Assembly: GCF_034009455.1 (NCBI RefSeq)
Contig: NZ_CP125380.1
Coordinates: 2,025,001-2,089,000, forward strand
Direction of reading: 5' to 3'
DNA length: 64,000 nt
DNA from: Pseudomonas sp. P5_109
Lineage (GTDB): Bacteria; Pseudomonadota; Gammaproteobacteria; Pseudomonadales; Pseudomonadaceae
In this document: positions 17,044 to 26,463 of the stretch, piece by piece
Layout: each line of letters starts with the position of its first letter
Numbering within the stretch: the stretch's first letter is position 1
Position numbers and translations under genes: made by a program
The notes under the pieces: generated by a model
The model's database searches: none
What the model saw: only the letters and a program-made list of their open reading frames with translations
What the model was told of the DNA's origin: nothing

Positions 17044-19095
17044 ATGCTCAATGTGTTTTTGCGCAACGTCAGCGCTCGCCCGGAGCTGCTGATCCTGTCG
17101 CTGATGGTGATGATCATCGCCATGCTGATCATTCCGCTACCGACGGCGCTGGTGGATTTTCTCATCGGCCTGAACATCGTGATTTCGCTGCTGGTGTTCC
17201 TGGGGTCGTTCTACATCGAGCGCATCCTCAGTTTCTCGACCTTTCCGGCGTTGCTGCTGTTGACCACCCTGTTTCGCCTGGCGCTGTCGATCAGCACCAG
17301 CCGGCTGATCCTCAGCCAGGCTGATGCGGGGGAGATCATCGCCTCCTTCGGTGAGTTCGTGATCGGTGAAAGCCTGGTGGTAGGCTTCGTGATCTTTTCC
17401 ATTGTCACGATTGTCCAGTTCATCGTGATCACCAAGGGCTCGGAGCGGGTGGCCGAAGTTGCGGCGCGCTTCTCGCTGGACGGCATGCCCGGCAAGCAGA
17501 TGAGCATCGACGGCGACCTCAAGGCTGGCGCCATGACGGCCGAGGAAGCCAAGGAAAAGCGCAGCGTGCTGGAGCGCGAAAGCCAGTTGTACGGCTCGTT
17601 CGACGGCGCGATGAAGTTCATCAAGGGCGACGCCATCGCCGGCATCATCATTATCTTCGTCAACTTCATCGGCGGCATGGCCATTGGCGTCGGGCAGATG
17701 GGCATGGACCTGTCCACAGCGTTGTCGACCTACACCCTACTGACCATTGGCGATGGTCTGGTGGCGCAGATTCCGGCGTTGCTGATCGCCATCGGCGCCG
17801 GCTTCATCGTCACCCGCGTCAACGGCGATGATGCCAACCTGGGGCGCAACATGCTCGCCCAGATGCTGGGTAATCCGTTCGTGCTGGGGGTGACGGCGCT
17901 GCTGGCGGTGGGCGTCGGCCTGTTACCCGGTTTTCCGCTGCTGACCTTCCTGCCCATCGCCGCGGCCCTGGCACTGCTGCTGTTCGTACGCCGACGCCAG
18001 GCCTCCAGGGCCGAGGGCCAGGGTGACAGCCGGCCATCGGCGACGCAGGGTGAGGCGTTGCAGACCGGCTCGGGCCTGCTCGAGGACATCGATAATATCG
18101 CCACCGAAACCATCCCGCTGATGTTGTTGGTGCCCACCGCGCGCCTCGACGAGTTGACCAGGGCCCGTTGGGCGGCGCGTTTTCGCAGCCAGTTTTTCGT
18201 TGATTACGGGCTGCGCATTCCCGAGCCGCAATTGCGCGCCAGCGAAGCCTTGCCGGCGCATCAAGTGGCAGTGCTGATCAACGAAGTGCGTGCCGAGCAA
18301 TTCGATATCCATTTCGATCACTGGCGGTTGCTCGACTACTCGCCGGAACTGGAAGCCATGGGCTTTGCCCTGGTGCGCGGCAGTGACAGCAATCGCCTGG
18401 GCGGGGTGTGGGTCAACGCCACCGACCAGGAACGGGTGCAGCAATTGGGCTATCACCTGCGCCCGGCGGACGAGGAATGCTACCGCTGCCTGGTCACCTT
18501 GCTGGCGCGCAACATCCAGGAGTTTTTCGGCGTGCAGGAAACCAAGCAACTGCTCGACGAAATGGAAACCCGCTGCCCTGATCTGCTCAAGGAAGTCTAT
18601 CGCCACGTCACCGTGCAGAAGATCACCGAAGTGCTGCAGCGCCTGATCGGCGAGCGCATTTCCGTGCGCAACATGAAGCTCATTCTTGAGTCCCTGGCCC
18701 ATTGGGCGTCCCGGGAAAAAGATGCGCTGGCGCTGGTCGAGCACGTTCGTGGCTCGCTGGCCCGCTACATCAGCAACAAGTTTGCCCAGGGTAATGACTT
18801 GCGGGTGTTGCTGTTGTCGGCCGAGTTCGAAGAGGTGGTGCGGCGCGGGATTCGGCAAACCTCGGCGGGCAGTTTCATCAACCTCGAGCCGGCCGAATCC
18901 GAAGAGCTGATGGATCGCCTGAGCGTCGCCCTGGACAGTGTGCACATTGCTCAAAAGGACATGGTGCTGCTGTGTTCGGTCGATGTCCGGCGCTACATCA
19001 AGAAACTTATCGAGGGACGCTGTCGCGAGCTGGACGTGATGTCGTTCGGCGAAGTCTGCGAGACCGTCTCCGTCAATGTGATCAAAACCCTGTAA
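17044..19095 (+). CDS. invA: T3SS export gate InvA (SctV)
   Basis: A 683-residue inner-membrane protein of the FlhA/InvA/LcrD family. The first 310 residues hold about eight membrane helices and the family signature in the cytoplasmic loop (RVAEVAARFSLDGMPGKQMS, then DGDLKAGAMTAEEAKEKR). The C-terminal 340 residues form the cytosolic ring that receives chaperone-substrate complexes (PLMLLVPTARLDEL; VTVQKITEVLQRLIGERISV). Length matches Salmonella InvA (685). The similarity to SPI-1 InvA and Shigella MxiA, rather than to the Hrp or Ysc type, places this system in the Inv/Mxi-Spa group. Confidence 0.97.
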   Translation: MLNVFLRNVSARPELLILSLMVMIIAMLIIPLPTALVDFLIGLNIVISLLVFLGSFYIERILSFSTFPALLLLTTLFRLALSISTSRLILSQADAGEIIASFGEFVIGESLVVGFVIFSIVTIVQFIVITKGSERVAEVAARFSLDGMPGKQMSIDGDLKAGAMTAEEAKEKRSVLERESQLYGSFDGAMKFIKGDAIAGIIIIFVNFIGGMAIGVGQMGMDLSTALSTYTLLTIGDGLVAQIPALLIAIGAGFIVTRVNGDDANLGRNMLAQMLGNPFVLGVTALLAVGVGLLPGFPLLTFLPIAAALALLLFVRRRQASRAEGQGDSRPSATQGEALQTGSGLLEDIDNIATETIPLMLLVPTARLDELTRARWAARFRSQFFVDYGLRIPEPQLRASEALPAHQVAVLINEVRAEQFDIHFDHWRLLDYSPELEAMGFALVRGSDSNRLGGVWVNATDQERVQQLGYHLRPADEECYRCLVTLLARNIQEFFGVQETKQLLDEMETRCPDLLKEVYRHVTVQKITEVLQRLIGERISVRNMKLILESLAHWASREKDALALVEHVRGSLARYISNKFAQGNDLRVLLLSAEFEEVVRRGIRQTSAGSFINLEPAESEELMDRLSVALDSVHIAQKDMVLLCSVDVRRYIKKLIEGRCRELDVMSFGEVCETVSVNVIKTL

Positions 19096-19108
19096 GGAAA
19101 CCCCGTAA

Positions 19109-19516
19109 ATGATGTCTATGGATTTAGCCGATTTGTTGCGCGAAGCACTACGTCATAGTGGCTGCAAGGACAGCCAGATAGGGCATTTTGACAGTCACAG
19201 CACGATTGAAATGCAGATGAAGAACCTGCCCGATATCAACGTGGCGATGGTCGATGGCGATGTCTGGGTCTGGTCGACGGTCGCAGAAGCGAACCCGAGT
19301 GCAATGAACCAATGTGCCTTCGACTTGATGCAGTTCTTGCTTGAGGGCAATCCTTTTTCCCGCACCGGGCAATTGCACCTGTGCGTCGTTCAGGAACGGC
19401 TCGAACTGCGGTTGATGGCCAATGCCCATGCCCTCGGTGATGCTGAACACTTCGCGCAAGCCCTGGATGCTTTTGTGCAGGCGACCGAAACGCTGTGCGA
19501 ACTTTTACGTCGATGA
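19109..19516 (+). CDS. invB: T3SS chaperone InvB (SpaK family)
   Basis: A 135-residue acidic protein of the InvB/SpaK class I (group B) chaperones. Typical features are the N-terminal helix [16 protein letters not shown], the beta-strand core ([28 protein letters not shown]) and the C-terminal helix ([19 protein letters not shown]). InvB serves several effectors in Salmonella, so a general effector chaperone is expected here; clients could include the glycosyltransferase at 26464 and the protein at 39518. It lies 13 bases after invA and overlaps invC. Confidence 0.87.
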   Translation: MMSMDLADLLREALRHSGCKDSQIGHFDSHSTIEMQMKNLPDINVAMVDGDVWVWSTVAEANPSAMNQCAFDLMQFLLEGNPFSRTGQLHLCVVQERLELRLMANAHALGDAEHFAQALDAFVQATETLCELLRR

Positions 19517-20799
19517 ACACCCGGCTGGAAAGGCATGCGGCCCATCCCTTGCGCTTGAGCGGTCCCTTGATCGAAGCCGCTTTGGGCGATGTGGTAGTGG
19601 GCGAGGTCTGTGAAGTACGGCGGCATTGGCGCCAGCCTCAGGTCGTGGCCCGGGCGCAGGTCATCGGCTTCAAACCCGACGCTGTTCTGCTCAGCCTGCT
19701 CGGTGATGCGAAAGGCTTGTCCAGGGAATCGATGATTGTGCCCACGGGTTCGACCCTGCAACTGGCCTGCAGTGACGCCTTGCTCGGCAGCGTGGTCGAC
19801 CCCCAGGGCACGATCGTCGAGCGTCTGGCGCCATCGACGGCGGTTGCTCTGCGGGACTATCCGGTGGATGCCGACCCGCCGTCGTACCAGCAGCGGCGCC
19901 CGGTGGCGGAGCCGCTGCACACGGGTATTCGAGTGATCGATGGTCTGTTGACCTGTGGTGTCGGTCAACGCATCGGCATTTTCGCCGCCGCAGGCTCCGG
20001 CAAAACCACCCTGATCAATATGCTGATCAATCACACTGATGCGGATGTTTTTGTCATCGGCCTGATCGGCGAGCGCGGCCGCGAAGTGACCGAATTCATC
20101 GAGCATCTGCGTCAGTCTGAAATACGCTCACGCTGCGTGGTGGTGTACGCCACGTCGGATTTTTCCTCGGTGGACCGCTGTAACTCGGCGCTCCAGGCCA
20201 CCGCCATCGCCGAGTATTTCCGTGACCAAGGCCAGCGTGTGGTGCTGTTGCTGGACTCATTGACGCGCTATGCCAGGGCCCGTCGCGACCTGGCCCTGGC
20301 TGCGGGTGAAGCACCGGCGCGACGGGGCTATCCGGCCTCGGTGTTCGATGCCTTGCCGCGCCTGCTGGAACGACCGGGTGTGACCGCTTCCGGCAGCATT
20401 ACCGCCTGGTACACGGTGCTGCTGGAAAGTGACGACGAGCCGGACCCGATCGCCGAGGAGATTCGTTCGATTCTCGACGGACACATCTACCTCAGTCGAA
20501 CCTTGGCGGCCAAGGGGCACTACCCGGCAATCGATGTGTTGCGCAGCGTCAGTCGCGTGGCGACGCAAGTCACCCCGCCGCAGGTGCAGCAACTGGCAGC
20601 GGCGACCCGGGATACGCTGACGCGGCTTGAGCAGCTGCAGGTTTTTCTCGACATGGGCGAGTACAGCCCAGGCGCGGACCCCGCCAATGACCAGGCGCTG
20701 CAACGCCGCGCGGCCCTCCACCAGTGGTTGCGCCAGCCCACGGACGAATGCTGTGAACCGGACGAGGCCCTGGGCCAATTACAGGGGCTCATGGCATGA
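19513..20799 (+). CDS. invC: T3SS ATPase InvC (SctN)
   Basis: A 428-residue ATPase related to F1-beta and FliI. The Walker A motif is [14 protein letters not shown] near residues 158-166, and Walker B is [17 protein letters not shown]. The motif [12 protein letters not shown] and the segment [18 protein letters not shown] are diagnostic for type III ATPases. It unfolds substrates and strips chaperones at the base of the apparatus. The start [10 protein letters not shown] is chosen over an in-frame ATG six codons earlier because its ATG overlaps the invB stop (ATGA). Confidence 0.97.
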   Translation: MNTRLERHAAHPLRLSGPLIEAALGDVVVGEVCEVRRHWRQPQVVARAQVIGFKPDAVLLSLLGDAKGLSRESMIVPTGSTLQLACSDALLGSVVDPQGTIVERLAPSTAVALRDYPVDADPPSYQQRRPVAEPLHTGIRVIDGLLTCGVGQRIGIFAAAGSGKTTLINMLINHTDADVFVIGLIGERGREVTEFIEHLRQSEIRSRCVVVYATSDFSSVDRCNSALQATAIAEYFRDQGQRVVLLLDSLTRYARARRDLALAAGEAPARRGYPASVFDALPRLLERPGVTASGSITAWYTVLLESDDEPDPIAEEIRSILDGHIYLSRTLAAKGHYPAIDVLRSVSRVATQVTPPQVQQLAAATRDTLTRLEQLQVFLDMGEYSPGADPANDQALQRRAALHQWLRQPTDECCEPDEALGQLQGLMA

Positions 20800-21251
20800 A
20801 TCCATTAGCCGATCGTCTTCGCCTGTTGGCGCTCAGCCAGTTCCGTCGGCAACGCGCTGAACTCTTGATAGCGCGTACCCGGCAACAACTGCAGCCGCTG
20901 GTGCAGGAGCGGGCTGCTTTCGACGGACAAGAAGCGGCGCTACACAGTTTGTTGGCCAGCCATCGCGCCAATGACTGTGTGCTCGATCACGGGCAACTGT
21001 TGGCGCTGTTGCGAAGGCAAGCGGTCATTCGGCGGCAGATCAATCTGTTGCGCCTCGAGCGTGACCGGGTCGATCAGCAGTGCCGGGAGATTGAGCAAGT
21101 GTTGCTGGAACAGCGCGAGCAACTGCGGCTCGCGCAGCGCAAGCACGACAAGTACGAAGGGACTGTTCAGCAGCTGTTACGCAGGCAACGGCTGGAGCAG
21201 GTGCGCCGGGATGAAAGAGAAGTCGAAGAAATGAACGGAGTTTCGCGATGA
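20796..21251 (+). CDS. invI: T3SS stalk protein InvI (SctO)
   Basis: A 151-residue, strongly basic coiled-coil protein (many Arg and Gln; long heptad-like stretch from about residue 20 to 145). This is typical of the SpaM/InvI/FliJ central stalk that connects the ATPase to the export gate. Sequence is poorly conserved in this family, so identity rests on size, composition and position between invC and invJ. Both ends overlap neighbours by four bases. Confidence 0.85.
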   Translation: MNPLADRLRLLALSQFRRQRAELLIARTRQQLQPLVQERAAFDGQEAALHSLLASHRANDCVLDHGQLLALLRRQAVIRRQINLLRLERDRVDQQCREIEQVLLEQREQLRLAQRKHDKYEGTVQQLLRRQRLEQVRRDEREVEEMNGVSR

Positions 21252-22180
21252 GCAATGCATCTGTAATTTCACCCTTGCCGGTTCAACCCTTGGACGCCGT
21301 CACCGAACAGCCGATGGATGAGTTGCACGACAGGCTGGTGCCAGTGCAGGAGGATGATCTGCCACAAGGTGTTCTGGAGCTGATGGCGCCGTTGATCCTG
21401 CGGCATCGGCCCCTGATGGACACGGGTCGCGCAATCACTTTGCAGGCGATGGTCACGCTCCCGGAAAAGCTCGCTGCTGAACTCGACGAAGTACGGCCGC
21501 TCACACCGGTGTCTCATCCACAAGCGCAGCCGCTGTTGAGTAAACCTGTGCAGCCTCGGTTGTTGTCACCCCTGGCTGACGTTGCGCCTGTTGTCGACAG
21601 AATTGTCGCGTCGGCACCGGTAAACCTGGCGACTCCGACCATTGTTGGATCAAGGCCAATCCAGCCCCTATCGACTCCGACCATTGTTGAGTCAGGGCCG
21701 ATCCAACCCCCATCAAACATCGTCGAGCCGCTCCCGGTCGATCGTGCCGCCAGTCCAGGTGCACCGCCGATACCTGAGTTCGAAGGGCAAAGGCCCGAAG
21801 CCTTATCGAGCCTCCTGACCGCGCGCCATGTGCCGACAGTTGCATCACCCGCGGTCTCGGCGCCCGTGAAGCCGCCATCGCCGCATGCCCTCGACCCGAT
21901 CATCGAAACCTTGTCGATTGCCGACCGTGGTTTGCTGCAGGTTCCGTTCAATAAAGGCACCGTCAGCGGGCAAGTGACGATCAGCCGCGTGGCCGATGAG
22001 CCCACCCGCAACCTGCAACTGAGCCCGAGCAATGCCCAGGTTTTCGAACAACTCAAGGTGTCGCTGGAACACGTCCGCGAACCCGCTTGGCGCCTGACCG
22101 ATAGCGACGGCGAACAGCAGCGCCAGGGCTCGCGGCAGCCGCCGGACGACGAGCAGACCGAAGACGGGCAGGGCGCATGA
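21248..22180 (+). CDS. invJ: T3SS needle-length regulator InvJ (SctP)
   Basis: A 310-residue protein, rich in Pro, Ser and Val in residues 80-190 and more structured at the C-terminus (RGLLQVPFNKGTVSGQVTIS, then NLQLSPSNAQVFEQLKV), which resembles the substrate-specificity-switch domain of SpaN/FliK proteins. The disordered middle contains two 14-residue units TPTIV-x-S-x-PIQP encoded by a 42-bp tandem repeat (21631-21714). It is secreted early and sets needle length or inner-rod assembly. Identity is mainly from position and architecture. Confidence 0.82.
   Translation: MSNASVISPLPVQPLDAVTEQPMDELHDRLVPVQEDDLPQGVLELMAPLILRHRPLMDTGRAITLQAMVTLPEKLAAELDEVRPLTPVSHPQAQPLLSKPVQPRLLSPLADVAPVVDRIVASAPVNLATPTIVGSRPIQPLSTPTIVESGPIQPPSNIVEPLPVDRAASPGAPPIPEFEGQRPEALSSLLTARHVPTVASPAVSAPVKPPSPHALDPIIETLSIADRGLLQVPFNKGTVSGQVTISRVADEPTRNLQLSPSNAQVFEQLKVSLEHVREPAWRLTDSDGEQQRQGSRQPPDDEQTEDGQGA
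21631..21714 (+). repeat. 42-bp tandem repeat inside invJ
   Basis: GACTCCGACCATTGTTG recurs 42 bases later (21631 and 21673). The two units encode TPTIVGSRPIQPLS and TPTIVESGPIQPPS. The period is in frame, so copy number could vary without breaking the gene. Confidence 0.8.
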
Positions 22181-23100
22181 GTGCACTGAGGTTGCGCCGG
22201 ATCAACGCCCAGGCGCATGCCGCCGCGCAAGCGATACGACGCTGGCGGAGCGCGGATATCGACGCCGGTTCAAGCCATCCGCCAAGGCAATCGGGCTACC
22301 TGTGTTTTCGCGCATCTGGCAAGGACGGGGAATGGCAGGGTTTGATCGATGCCCACGACTGGTTGCATCGATCACTCCCGGGTTTGCGGGCGTTACTGAC
22401 GGTCGAGTGTTCGCTGATGAACATCGCCGAGCTGTTCCGCGCGGTGCCGCAACCCTTGCTGCTGGAGGTAGACGACTTGCACTACCAGCAAATTTCCGAC
22501 GTCGATGGGGTCCTTCCCGGGCAATTGCCGCCGCAAGAACTGCCTTGGCTCGACACGTCTCGTGGGCGCCTGTGGCTGACCCGATTGCCACCGGCACCGA
22601 CCGCCAGCCAGCCCCTGGCCGCCGACTCATGGCTGAGCGATTTGCCGCTACACCTGGAGCTGATGCTGGGGTCGAGTCACCTCAGGCATGGGGTACGGCT
22701 GAAGGCGGGCGATGTCCTGCGAATCATTCAGCGTTCGCAACGATGCTGCCTGGGGCATCAATGCCTCGGCGTTTTCACCTTTACTGAACAGGGGATACAC
22801 ATGCAATCGACCGTGACCGACGTCGAAGGCTCGACGGATTCCGATGCCGATTTTGACCTCGACGCTCTGCCGGTGCGCCTGCAATTCGTGCTCGCGACCC
22901 AGGAAATCGACCTGGCCACGCTGTCGCGGATCGTCGGGGGACAACTGATCCCGCTGGCGGACGATGCAGCGCGTCACATCGAAGTACGCGCCAATGGCAA
23001 GCCGGTGGCCCGTGGCGAACTGGTGCAACTGGAAGAGCAGTTGGGTGTGGAGTTGCTCGAGGTCTATCGCGACGGCTCACCGGACGGAATGCCGCGATGA
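22177..23100 (+). CDS. spaO: T3SS C-ring protein SpaO (SctQ)
   Basis: A 307-residue protein of the SpaO/YscQ/FliN family, part of the cytoplasmic sorting platform. The C-terminal 80 residues are the SPOA domain (LPVRLQFVLATQEIDLATLS; ANGKPVARGELVQLEEQLGV). The upstream part holds a second, weaker SPOA-like region. Within the gene an ATG at 22801 has its own strong ribosome site and would yield the short form known from Salmonella SpaO (separate entry). Overlaps of four bases join it to invJ and spaP. Confidence 0.92.
   Translation: MSALRLRRINAQAHAAAQAIRRWRSADIDAGSSHPPRQSGYLCFRASGKDGEWQGLIDAHDWLHRSLPGLRALLTVECSLMNIAELFRAVPQPLLLEVDDLHYQQISDVDGVLPGQLPPQELPWLDTSRGRLWLTRLPPAPTASQPLAADSWLSDLPLHLELMLGSSHLRHGVRLKAGDVLRIIQRSQRCCLGHQCLGVFTFTEQGIHMQSTVTDVEGSTDSDADFDLDALPVRLQFVLATQEIDLATLSRIVGGQLIPLADDAARHIEVRANGKPVARGELVQLEEQLGVELLEVYRDGSPDGMPR
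22801..23100 (+). CDS. spaO: Internal translation product SpaO short form (SctQ-C)
   Basis: An in-frame ATG at 22801 follows GGGGA by five bases (22791-22795) and would yield a 99-residue protein made of the C-terminal SPOA domain. Salmonella SpaO, Yersinia YscQ and others produce such a fragment by internal initiation, and it forms part of the sorting platform. The ribosome site is better than that of the full-length start. Confidence 0.7.
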   Translation: MQSTVTDVEGSTDSDADFDLDALPVRLQFVLATQEIDLATLSRIVGGQLIPLADDAARHIEVRANGKPVARGELVQLEEQLGVELLEVYRDGSPDGMPR

Positions 23101-23756
23101 ATGATGTCTCGCTGATCGCGTTACTGGCGTTCGCTTCACTGCTGCCGTTTCTGGTGGCGGCCGGCACCTGCTACATAAAGTTTTCCATTGTCTTTGTCAT
23201 CGTGCGTAACGCCTTGGGCTTGCAGCAGGTGCCCTCGAACATGGCCCTCAATGCGATTGCCTTGATGCTGGCGATTTTCGTGATGACACCGGTGATGAAA
23301 CAAGGCTATGGCTATTACAAGGAAGAGCAGGTGGCCTTTACCGACATCGAGTCAGTCGTGAATTTCGCCGAGAACGGCTTGGGCGGATACAAGGATTACC
23401 TGCGCAAATACACCGACCCGGAACTGGCGCTGTTCTTCGAGCGGGCGCAGGCGGTGCAGAGTGAGTCCGACAGCGGTCTGCCCGCCGATGAAGAACTCAC
23501 GCCGTCGCTGTTTTCCCTGCTGCCGGCCTACGCTTTGAGTGAAATCAAAAGCGCCTTCAAGATCGGCTTCTACCTGTATTTGCCGTTCGTCATCGTCGAT
23601 CTGGTGATCTCAAGCATCCTGCTGGCGCTGGGCATGATGATGATGAGCCCGGTGATCATTTCGGTACCGATCAAGTTGGTGTTGTTTGTTGCACTGGACG
23701 GCTGGGCGCTGCTGTCCACCGGGCTGGTCAAGCAATACCTGACCTTGCTGGCATAG
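23097..23756 (+). CDS. spaP: T3SS export apparatus SpaP (SctR)
   Basis: A 219-residue inner-membrane protein of the FliP/SpaP/YscR family with four hydrophobic segments. Signature regions are intact: [20 protein letters not shown] near residue 25 and [19 protein letters not shown] in the second half. Five SpaP subunits with SpaQ and SpaR form the core export gate. Length equals family norm (about 220). Confidence 0.96.
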   Translation: MNDVSLIALLAFASLLPFLVAAGTCYIKFSIVFVIVRNALGLQQVPSNMALNAIALMLAIFVMTPVMKQGYGYYKEEQVAFTDIESVVNFAENGLGGYKDYLRKYTDPELALFFERAQAVQSESDSGLPADEELTPSLFSLLPAYALSEIKSAFKIGFYLYLPFVIVDLVISSILLALGMMMMSPVIISVPIKLVLFVALDGWALLSTGLVKQYLTLLA

Positions 23757-23766
23757 GCGCGGGCTC

Positions 23767-24021
23767 ATGAACGACCTGGTCTATGCCGGCAATAAAACCC
23801 TGTACCTGATCCTGTTGATGGTGGCCTGGCCGATCATTGTCGCCACGGTGGTCGGCCTGGTGGTCGGTTTGATCCAGACCGTGACCCAATTACAGGAGCA
23901 GACACTGCCGTTCGGTTTCAAGCTGTTGGCTGTCGCCGCGTGCCTGTTCCTGCTTTCGGGCTGGTATGGCGAAACCTTGCTCGATTTCAGTCGGGAAGTC
24001 ATCCGTCTGGCATTGGCTTAG
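23767..24021 (+). CDS. spaQ: T3SS export apparatus SpaQ (SctS)
   Basis: An 84-residue protein with two membrane helices, of the FliQ/SpaQ family. [16 protein letters not shown] and [20 protein letters not shown] are family hallmarks. It is a subunit of the export-gate core with SpaP and SpaR. Confidence 0.96.
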   Translation: MNDLVYAGNKTLYLILLMVAWPIIVATVVGLVVGLIQTVTQLQEQTLPFGFKLLAVAACLFLLSGWYGETLLDFSREVIRLALA

Positions 24022-24025
24022 CGCG

Positions 24026-24832
24026 ATGTCGGTGATGCTGTTTTTCGACCTTTACACTGGGTTCGCCGCCGCCATCCTGGGGTTTGCACGCCTCGCGCCG
24101 ATTTTTTTCATGATGCCGTTTCTCAACAGTGGCGTGCTCACGGGCGTGCCACGCCAGACTGTCATTGTGTTGGTGGCGTTGGGTTTCTGGACTTATGTCG
24201 GCGTGCCGCTGCCTGACCTCGACGGGTTGGCGTTCTTTGGACTGGTGTTGCGTGAAGCCGGTATTGGCGTGCTGCTGGGATGCCTGCTGTGCTGGCCGTT
24301 CTGGGTATTGCACGCCATGGGTAACCTGATCGACAACCAGCGCGGGGCAATGCTCAGCAGCACCGTGGACCCGGCGAACGGCGTCGATACGTCGGAGCTG
24401 GCGAATTTCCTCCAGTTGTTCGCCGCGGTGGTTTATCTCGAAGGCGGCGGCATGTTGCTGATGCTCGAAACCGTTGGCCACAGCTACCGTATTTGCGCGC
24501 CGGCCAGTGGTTGCGAAATGTACCTGCCATCAGTCCTGAGCCTGCTCGATGCTCTAGTGAGCAAGACACTGGTGATCAGCGCGCCGGTGGTGGCCACGCT
24601 GTTGATCAGCGAAGCGCTGCTTGGCCTGCTCTCGCGGTACGCGCCGCAAATGAATGCATTCTCGGTGTCGCTGACGGTCAAGAGCCTGGTGGCGTTGGTG
24701 GTACTGATGCTGTATTTCGGCGTGCACCTGCCGGATGAAGTGCTGCGCATGGGCATGAAATCCCATGGGCTGGAGCGCTATCTGGGCAACGACGGGGAGG
24801 CCGCCGATGTCGTCCAGCGCCTCGAAAACTGA
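24026..24832 (+). CDS. spaR: T3SS export apparatus SpaR (SctT)
   Basis: A 268-residue inner-membrane protein of the FliR/SpaR family with about seven hydrophobic segments. Recognisable are FARLAPIFFMMPFLNSG, the GNLIDNQRGAMLSSTVDP loop, and the C-terminal part with ISEALLGLLSRYAPQMN. The start MSVMLFFDLYTGF lies four bases after the spaQ stop; an in-frame ATG 60 bases earlier would run through spaQ. The end overlaps spaS by 26 bases. Confidence 0.95.
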   Translation: MSVMLFFDLYTGFAAAILGFARLAPIFFMMPFLNSGVLTGVPRQTVIVLVALGFWTYVGVPLPDLDGLAFFGLVLREAGIGVLLGCLLCWPFWVLHAMGNLIDNQRGAMLSSTVDPANGVDTSELANFLQLFAAVVYLEGGGMLLMLETVGHSYRICAPASGCEMYLPSVLSLLDALVSKTLVISAPVVATLLISEALLGLLSRYAPQMNAFSVSLTVKSLVALVVLMLYFGVHLPDEVLRMGMKSHGLERYLGNDGEAADVVQRLEN

Positions 24833-25841
24833 GAAACCCACCGCCAAGCGACTGCGCGATGCGTCACGCAAAGGGCAGACGTTCAAGGCCAAGGATCTGG
24901 TGGTCACCTGCCTGACCCTCTGCGGCATCACTTACATGGTGTTCAACAGCTCATTGTTCGAGGTCATGGAGGTCTATCGACGCATCATTGCCAGTGACTT
25001 TGACATGGACATGCAAGCGTACTCGGCGATGCTGGTGCTGGTCGGGCTCAAGGCGTTGCTGCCTTTGCTGCTGGTGTGCGTGTTGAGCAGCGCATTGCCT
25101 GCGCTGTTGCAAAGCGGCTTTGCGCTGGCCAGCGAGGCCTTGAAGCTCAATCTCGGTGCGCTGAACCCGATCAATGGCTTCAAAAAACTGTTCAGCCTGC
25201 GCACCGTCAAGGACACGGTCAAGGCGTTGCTGTACCTGGGCAGCTTTGCCATGGCGCTATGGATCGTCTGGGTCACGCAGCGGCAACTGTTGTTTGCCCA
25301 ACTGTTCACCCAGGCACCGGAGCTGTTCGCGATCTGGGGGCATTTGTTGCTGGTGCTGGTGTTGGCGTTCCTGGGATGCGTGCTGCTGATCGTCGTGCTG
25401 GATGCGTTGAGTGAGTACTTTTTGTTCATGAAAGATCAAATGATGGACAAGGACGCAGTCAAGCGCGAACACAAGGAGCAGGATGGCAATCCGGAAATCA
25501 AGGGCCGTCGTCGCGACCTGCACAGGGAACTCCTGTCCGAGCAGGTCAAATCCGATGTGCGCAGCTCGCGGATGATCATCGCCAACCCGACGCACATTGC
25601 CATCGGTGTGTACTTCCGCCCGGAAATTACTGTGCTGCCGTTCATCTCCCTGATGGAAACCAACCAACGCGCCCTGGCCGTTCGCGCCTATGCCAGGGAA
25701 GTCGGGGTGCCGGTGATCAATGACATCGCATTGGCCCGGCGGATATTCAAAACCCACCAGCGCTACAGCTTCCTTCAAGTACAGGAAATTGAGGAAGTCC
25801 TGCGTCTGTTGATCTGGCTCGAACAGGTCGAGCAGGCCTGA
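24807..25841 (+). CDS. spaS: T3SS autoprotease and export switch SpaS (SctU)
   Basis: A 344-residue protein of the FlhB/SpaS/YscU family: four membrane helices in the first 210 residues and a cytoplasmic autoprotease domain. The self-cleavage motif NPTH is at residues 260-263. Its cleavage allows the change from early to late substrates. The N-terminus KTEKPTAKRLRDASRKGQ is the family hallmark, which decides the start at 24807 inside spaR. It closes the inv-spa block; a 119-bp gap with a 17-base palindrome precedes sicA. Confidence 0.96.
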   Translation: MSSSASKTEKPTAKRLRDASRKGQTFKAKDLVVTCLTLCGITYMVFNSSLFEVMEVYRRIIASDFDMDMQAYSAMLVLVGLKALLPLLLVCVLSSALPALLQSGFALASEALKLNLGALNPINGFKKLFSLRTVKDTVKALLYLGSFAMALWIVWVTQRQLLFAQLFTQAPELFAIWGHLLLVLVLAFLGCVLLIVVLDALSEYFLFMKDQMMDKDAVKREHKEQDGNPEIKGRRRDLHRELLSEQVKSDVRSSRMIIANPTHIAIGVYFRPEITVLPFISLMETNQRALAVRAYAREVGVPVINDIALARRIFKTHQRYSFLQVQEIEEVLRLLIWLEQVEQA

Positions 25842-25871
25842 TTTCCCCTTTTTTCTTTTTCCTCCAAACGT

Positions 25872-26421
25872 TGGCATGAGCGCAATTTGGCAGCGTGTTC
25901 ACCAGTGCTTTGGCTCAATGCAGTCGTCAGCAGCGCTGACGTTATTCAGGAGTGTGGCTGATGAGTCGCGACAAACAACAAGATGAACAACTGGCCCTCG
26001 AAGTCGTGGATGCAGTGCTCGGTGGCGTGGCGTTGAAAGACGTACAAGGCATCAGTGACGAGCACATGGGCAGTCTCTATGCCTTCGCGTTCCAGTTTTA
26101 CGAGCAGGGGCGGCTGGACGATGCCGAAAAGTTCTTCCACTTCCTGTGCATCTACGACTTGAACAACAGCCATTACTGGATGGGGTTGGCCGCCGTACAC
26201 CAACTCAAGCAGAACCACCAGAAAGCGATCGACCTGTATGCGATCGCCTTCGCCCAAGGCAAGAACGATTACCGGCCCATGTTGTACACCGGCCAGTGCC
26301 ACCTGGCGCTGGGCAAGATCGGCAAGGCCAGGTTGTGTTTCGAATATGTGCTTGAACAAGCCACGGAAGACGATCTGCACAAGCAGGCTCAGGTGTATCT
26401 CGACACCTTGAGTCACATTGA
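25872..26421 (+). repeat. Direct repeat, left copy (sicA and its upstream region)
   Basis: 550 bp that recur at 27955-28504, exactly 2083 bases downstream. Only three differences were found: two in the upstream part (T/C in GTGTTCACC and GTGCTT) and one synonymous G/A in a Lys codon. It starts 89 bases before the chaperone ATG and ends at codon 154. Confidence 0.97.
25925..25941. promoter_or_regulatory. Palindrome upstream of sicA copy 1
   Basis: CGTCAGC-AGC-GCTGACG, seven-base arms, 20 bases before the sicA start. It is repeated unchanged at 28008-28024 before the second copy. It is a possible regulator-binding site or mRNA hairpin; the function is unknown. Confidence 0.45.
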
Positions 26422-26449
26422 GCAGCACTGCGAGAAAAGTGTTTTTTAA
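25961..26449 (+). CDS. sicA: Translocator chaperone SicA, copy 1 (SycD/IpgC family)
   Basis: A 162-residue class II chaperone built of three tetratricopeptide repeats (FYEQGRLDDAEKFFHFLCIY; YWMGLAAVHQLKQNHQKAID; LGKIGKARLCFEYVLEQA). SicA binds the translocators SipB and SipC and acts as co-activator of InvF. Residues 1-154 are identical to copy 2; the tail then differs (QHCEKSVF here). It continues the native order after spaS, but its downstream neighbour is the foreign glycosyltransferase gene 14 bases away, with which it is probably co-transcribed. AGGAG lies about ten bases before the ATG. Confidence 0.93.
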   Translation: MSRDKQQDEQLALEVVDAVLGGVALKDVQGISDEHMGSLYAFAFQFYEQGRLDDAEKFFHFLCIYDLNNSHYWMGLAAVHQLKQNHQKAIDLYAIAFAQGKNDYRPMLYTGQCHLALGKIGKARLCFEYVLEQATEDDLHKQAQVYLDTLSHIEQHCEKSVF

Positions 26450-26463
26450 TCTGGTGTGGAGAG

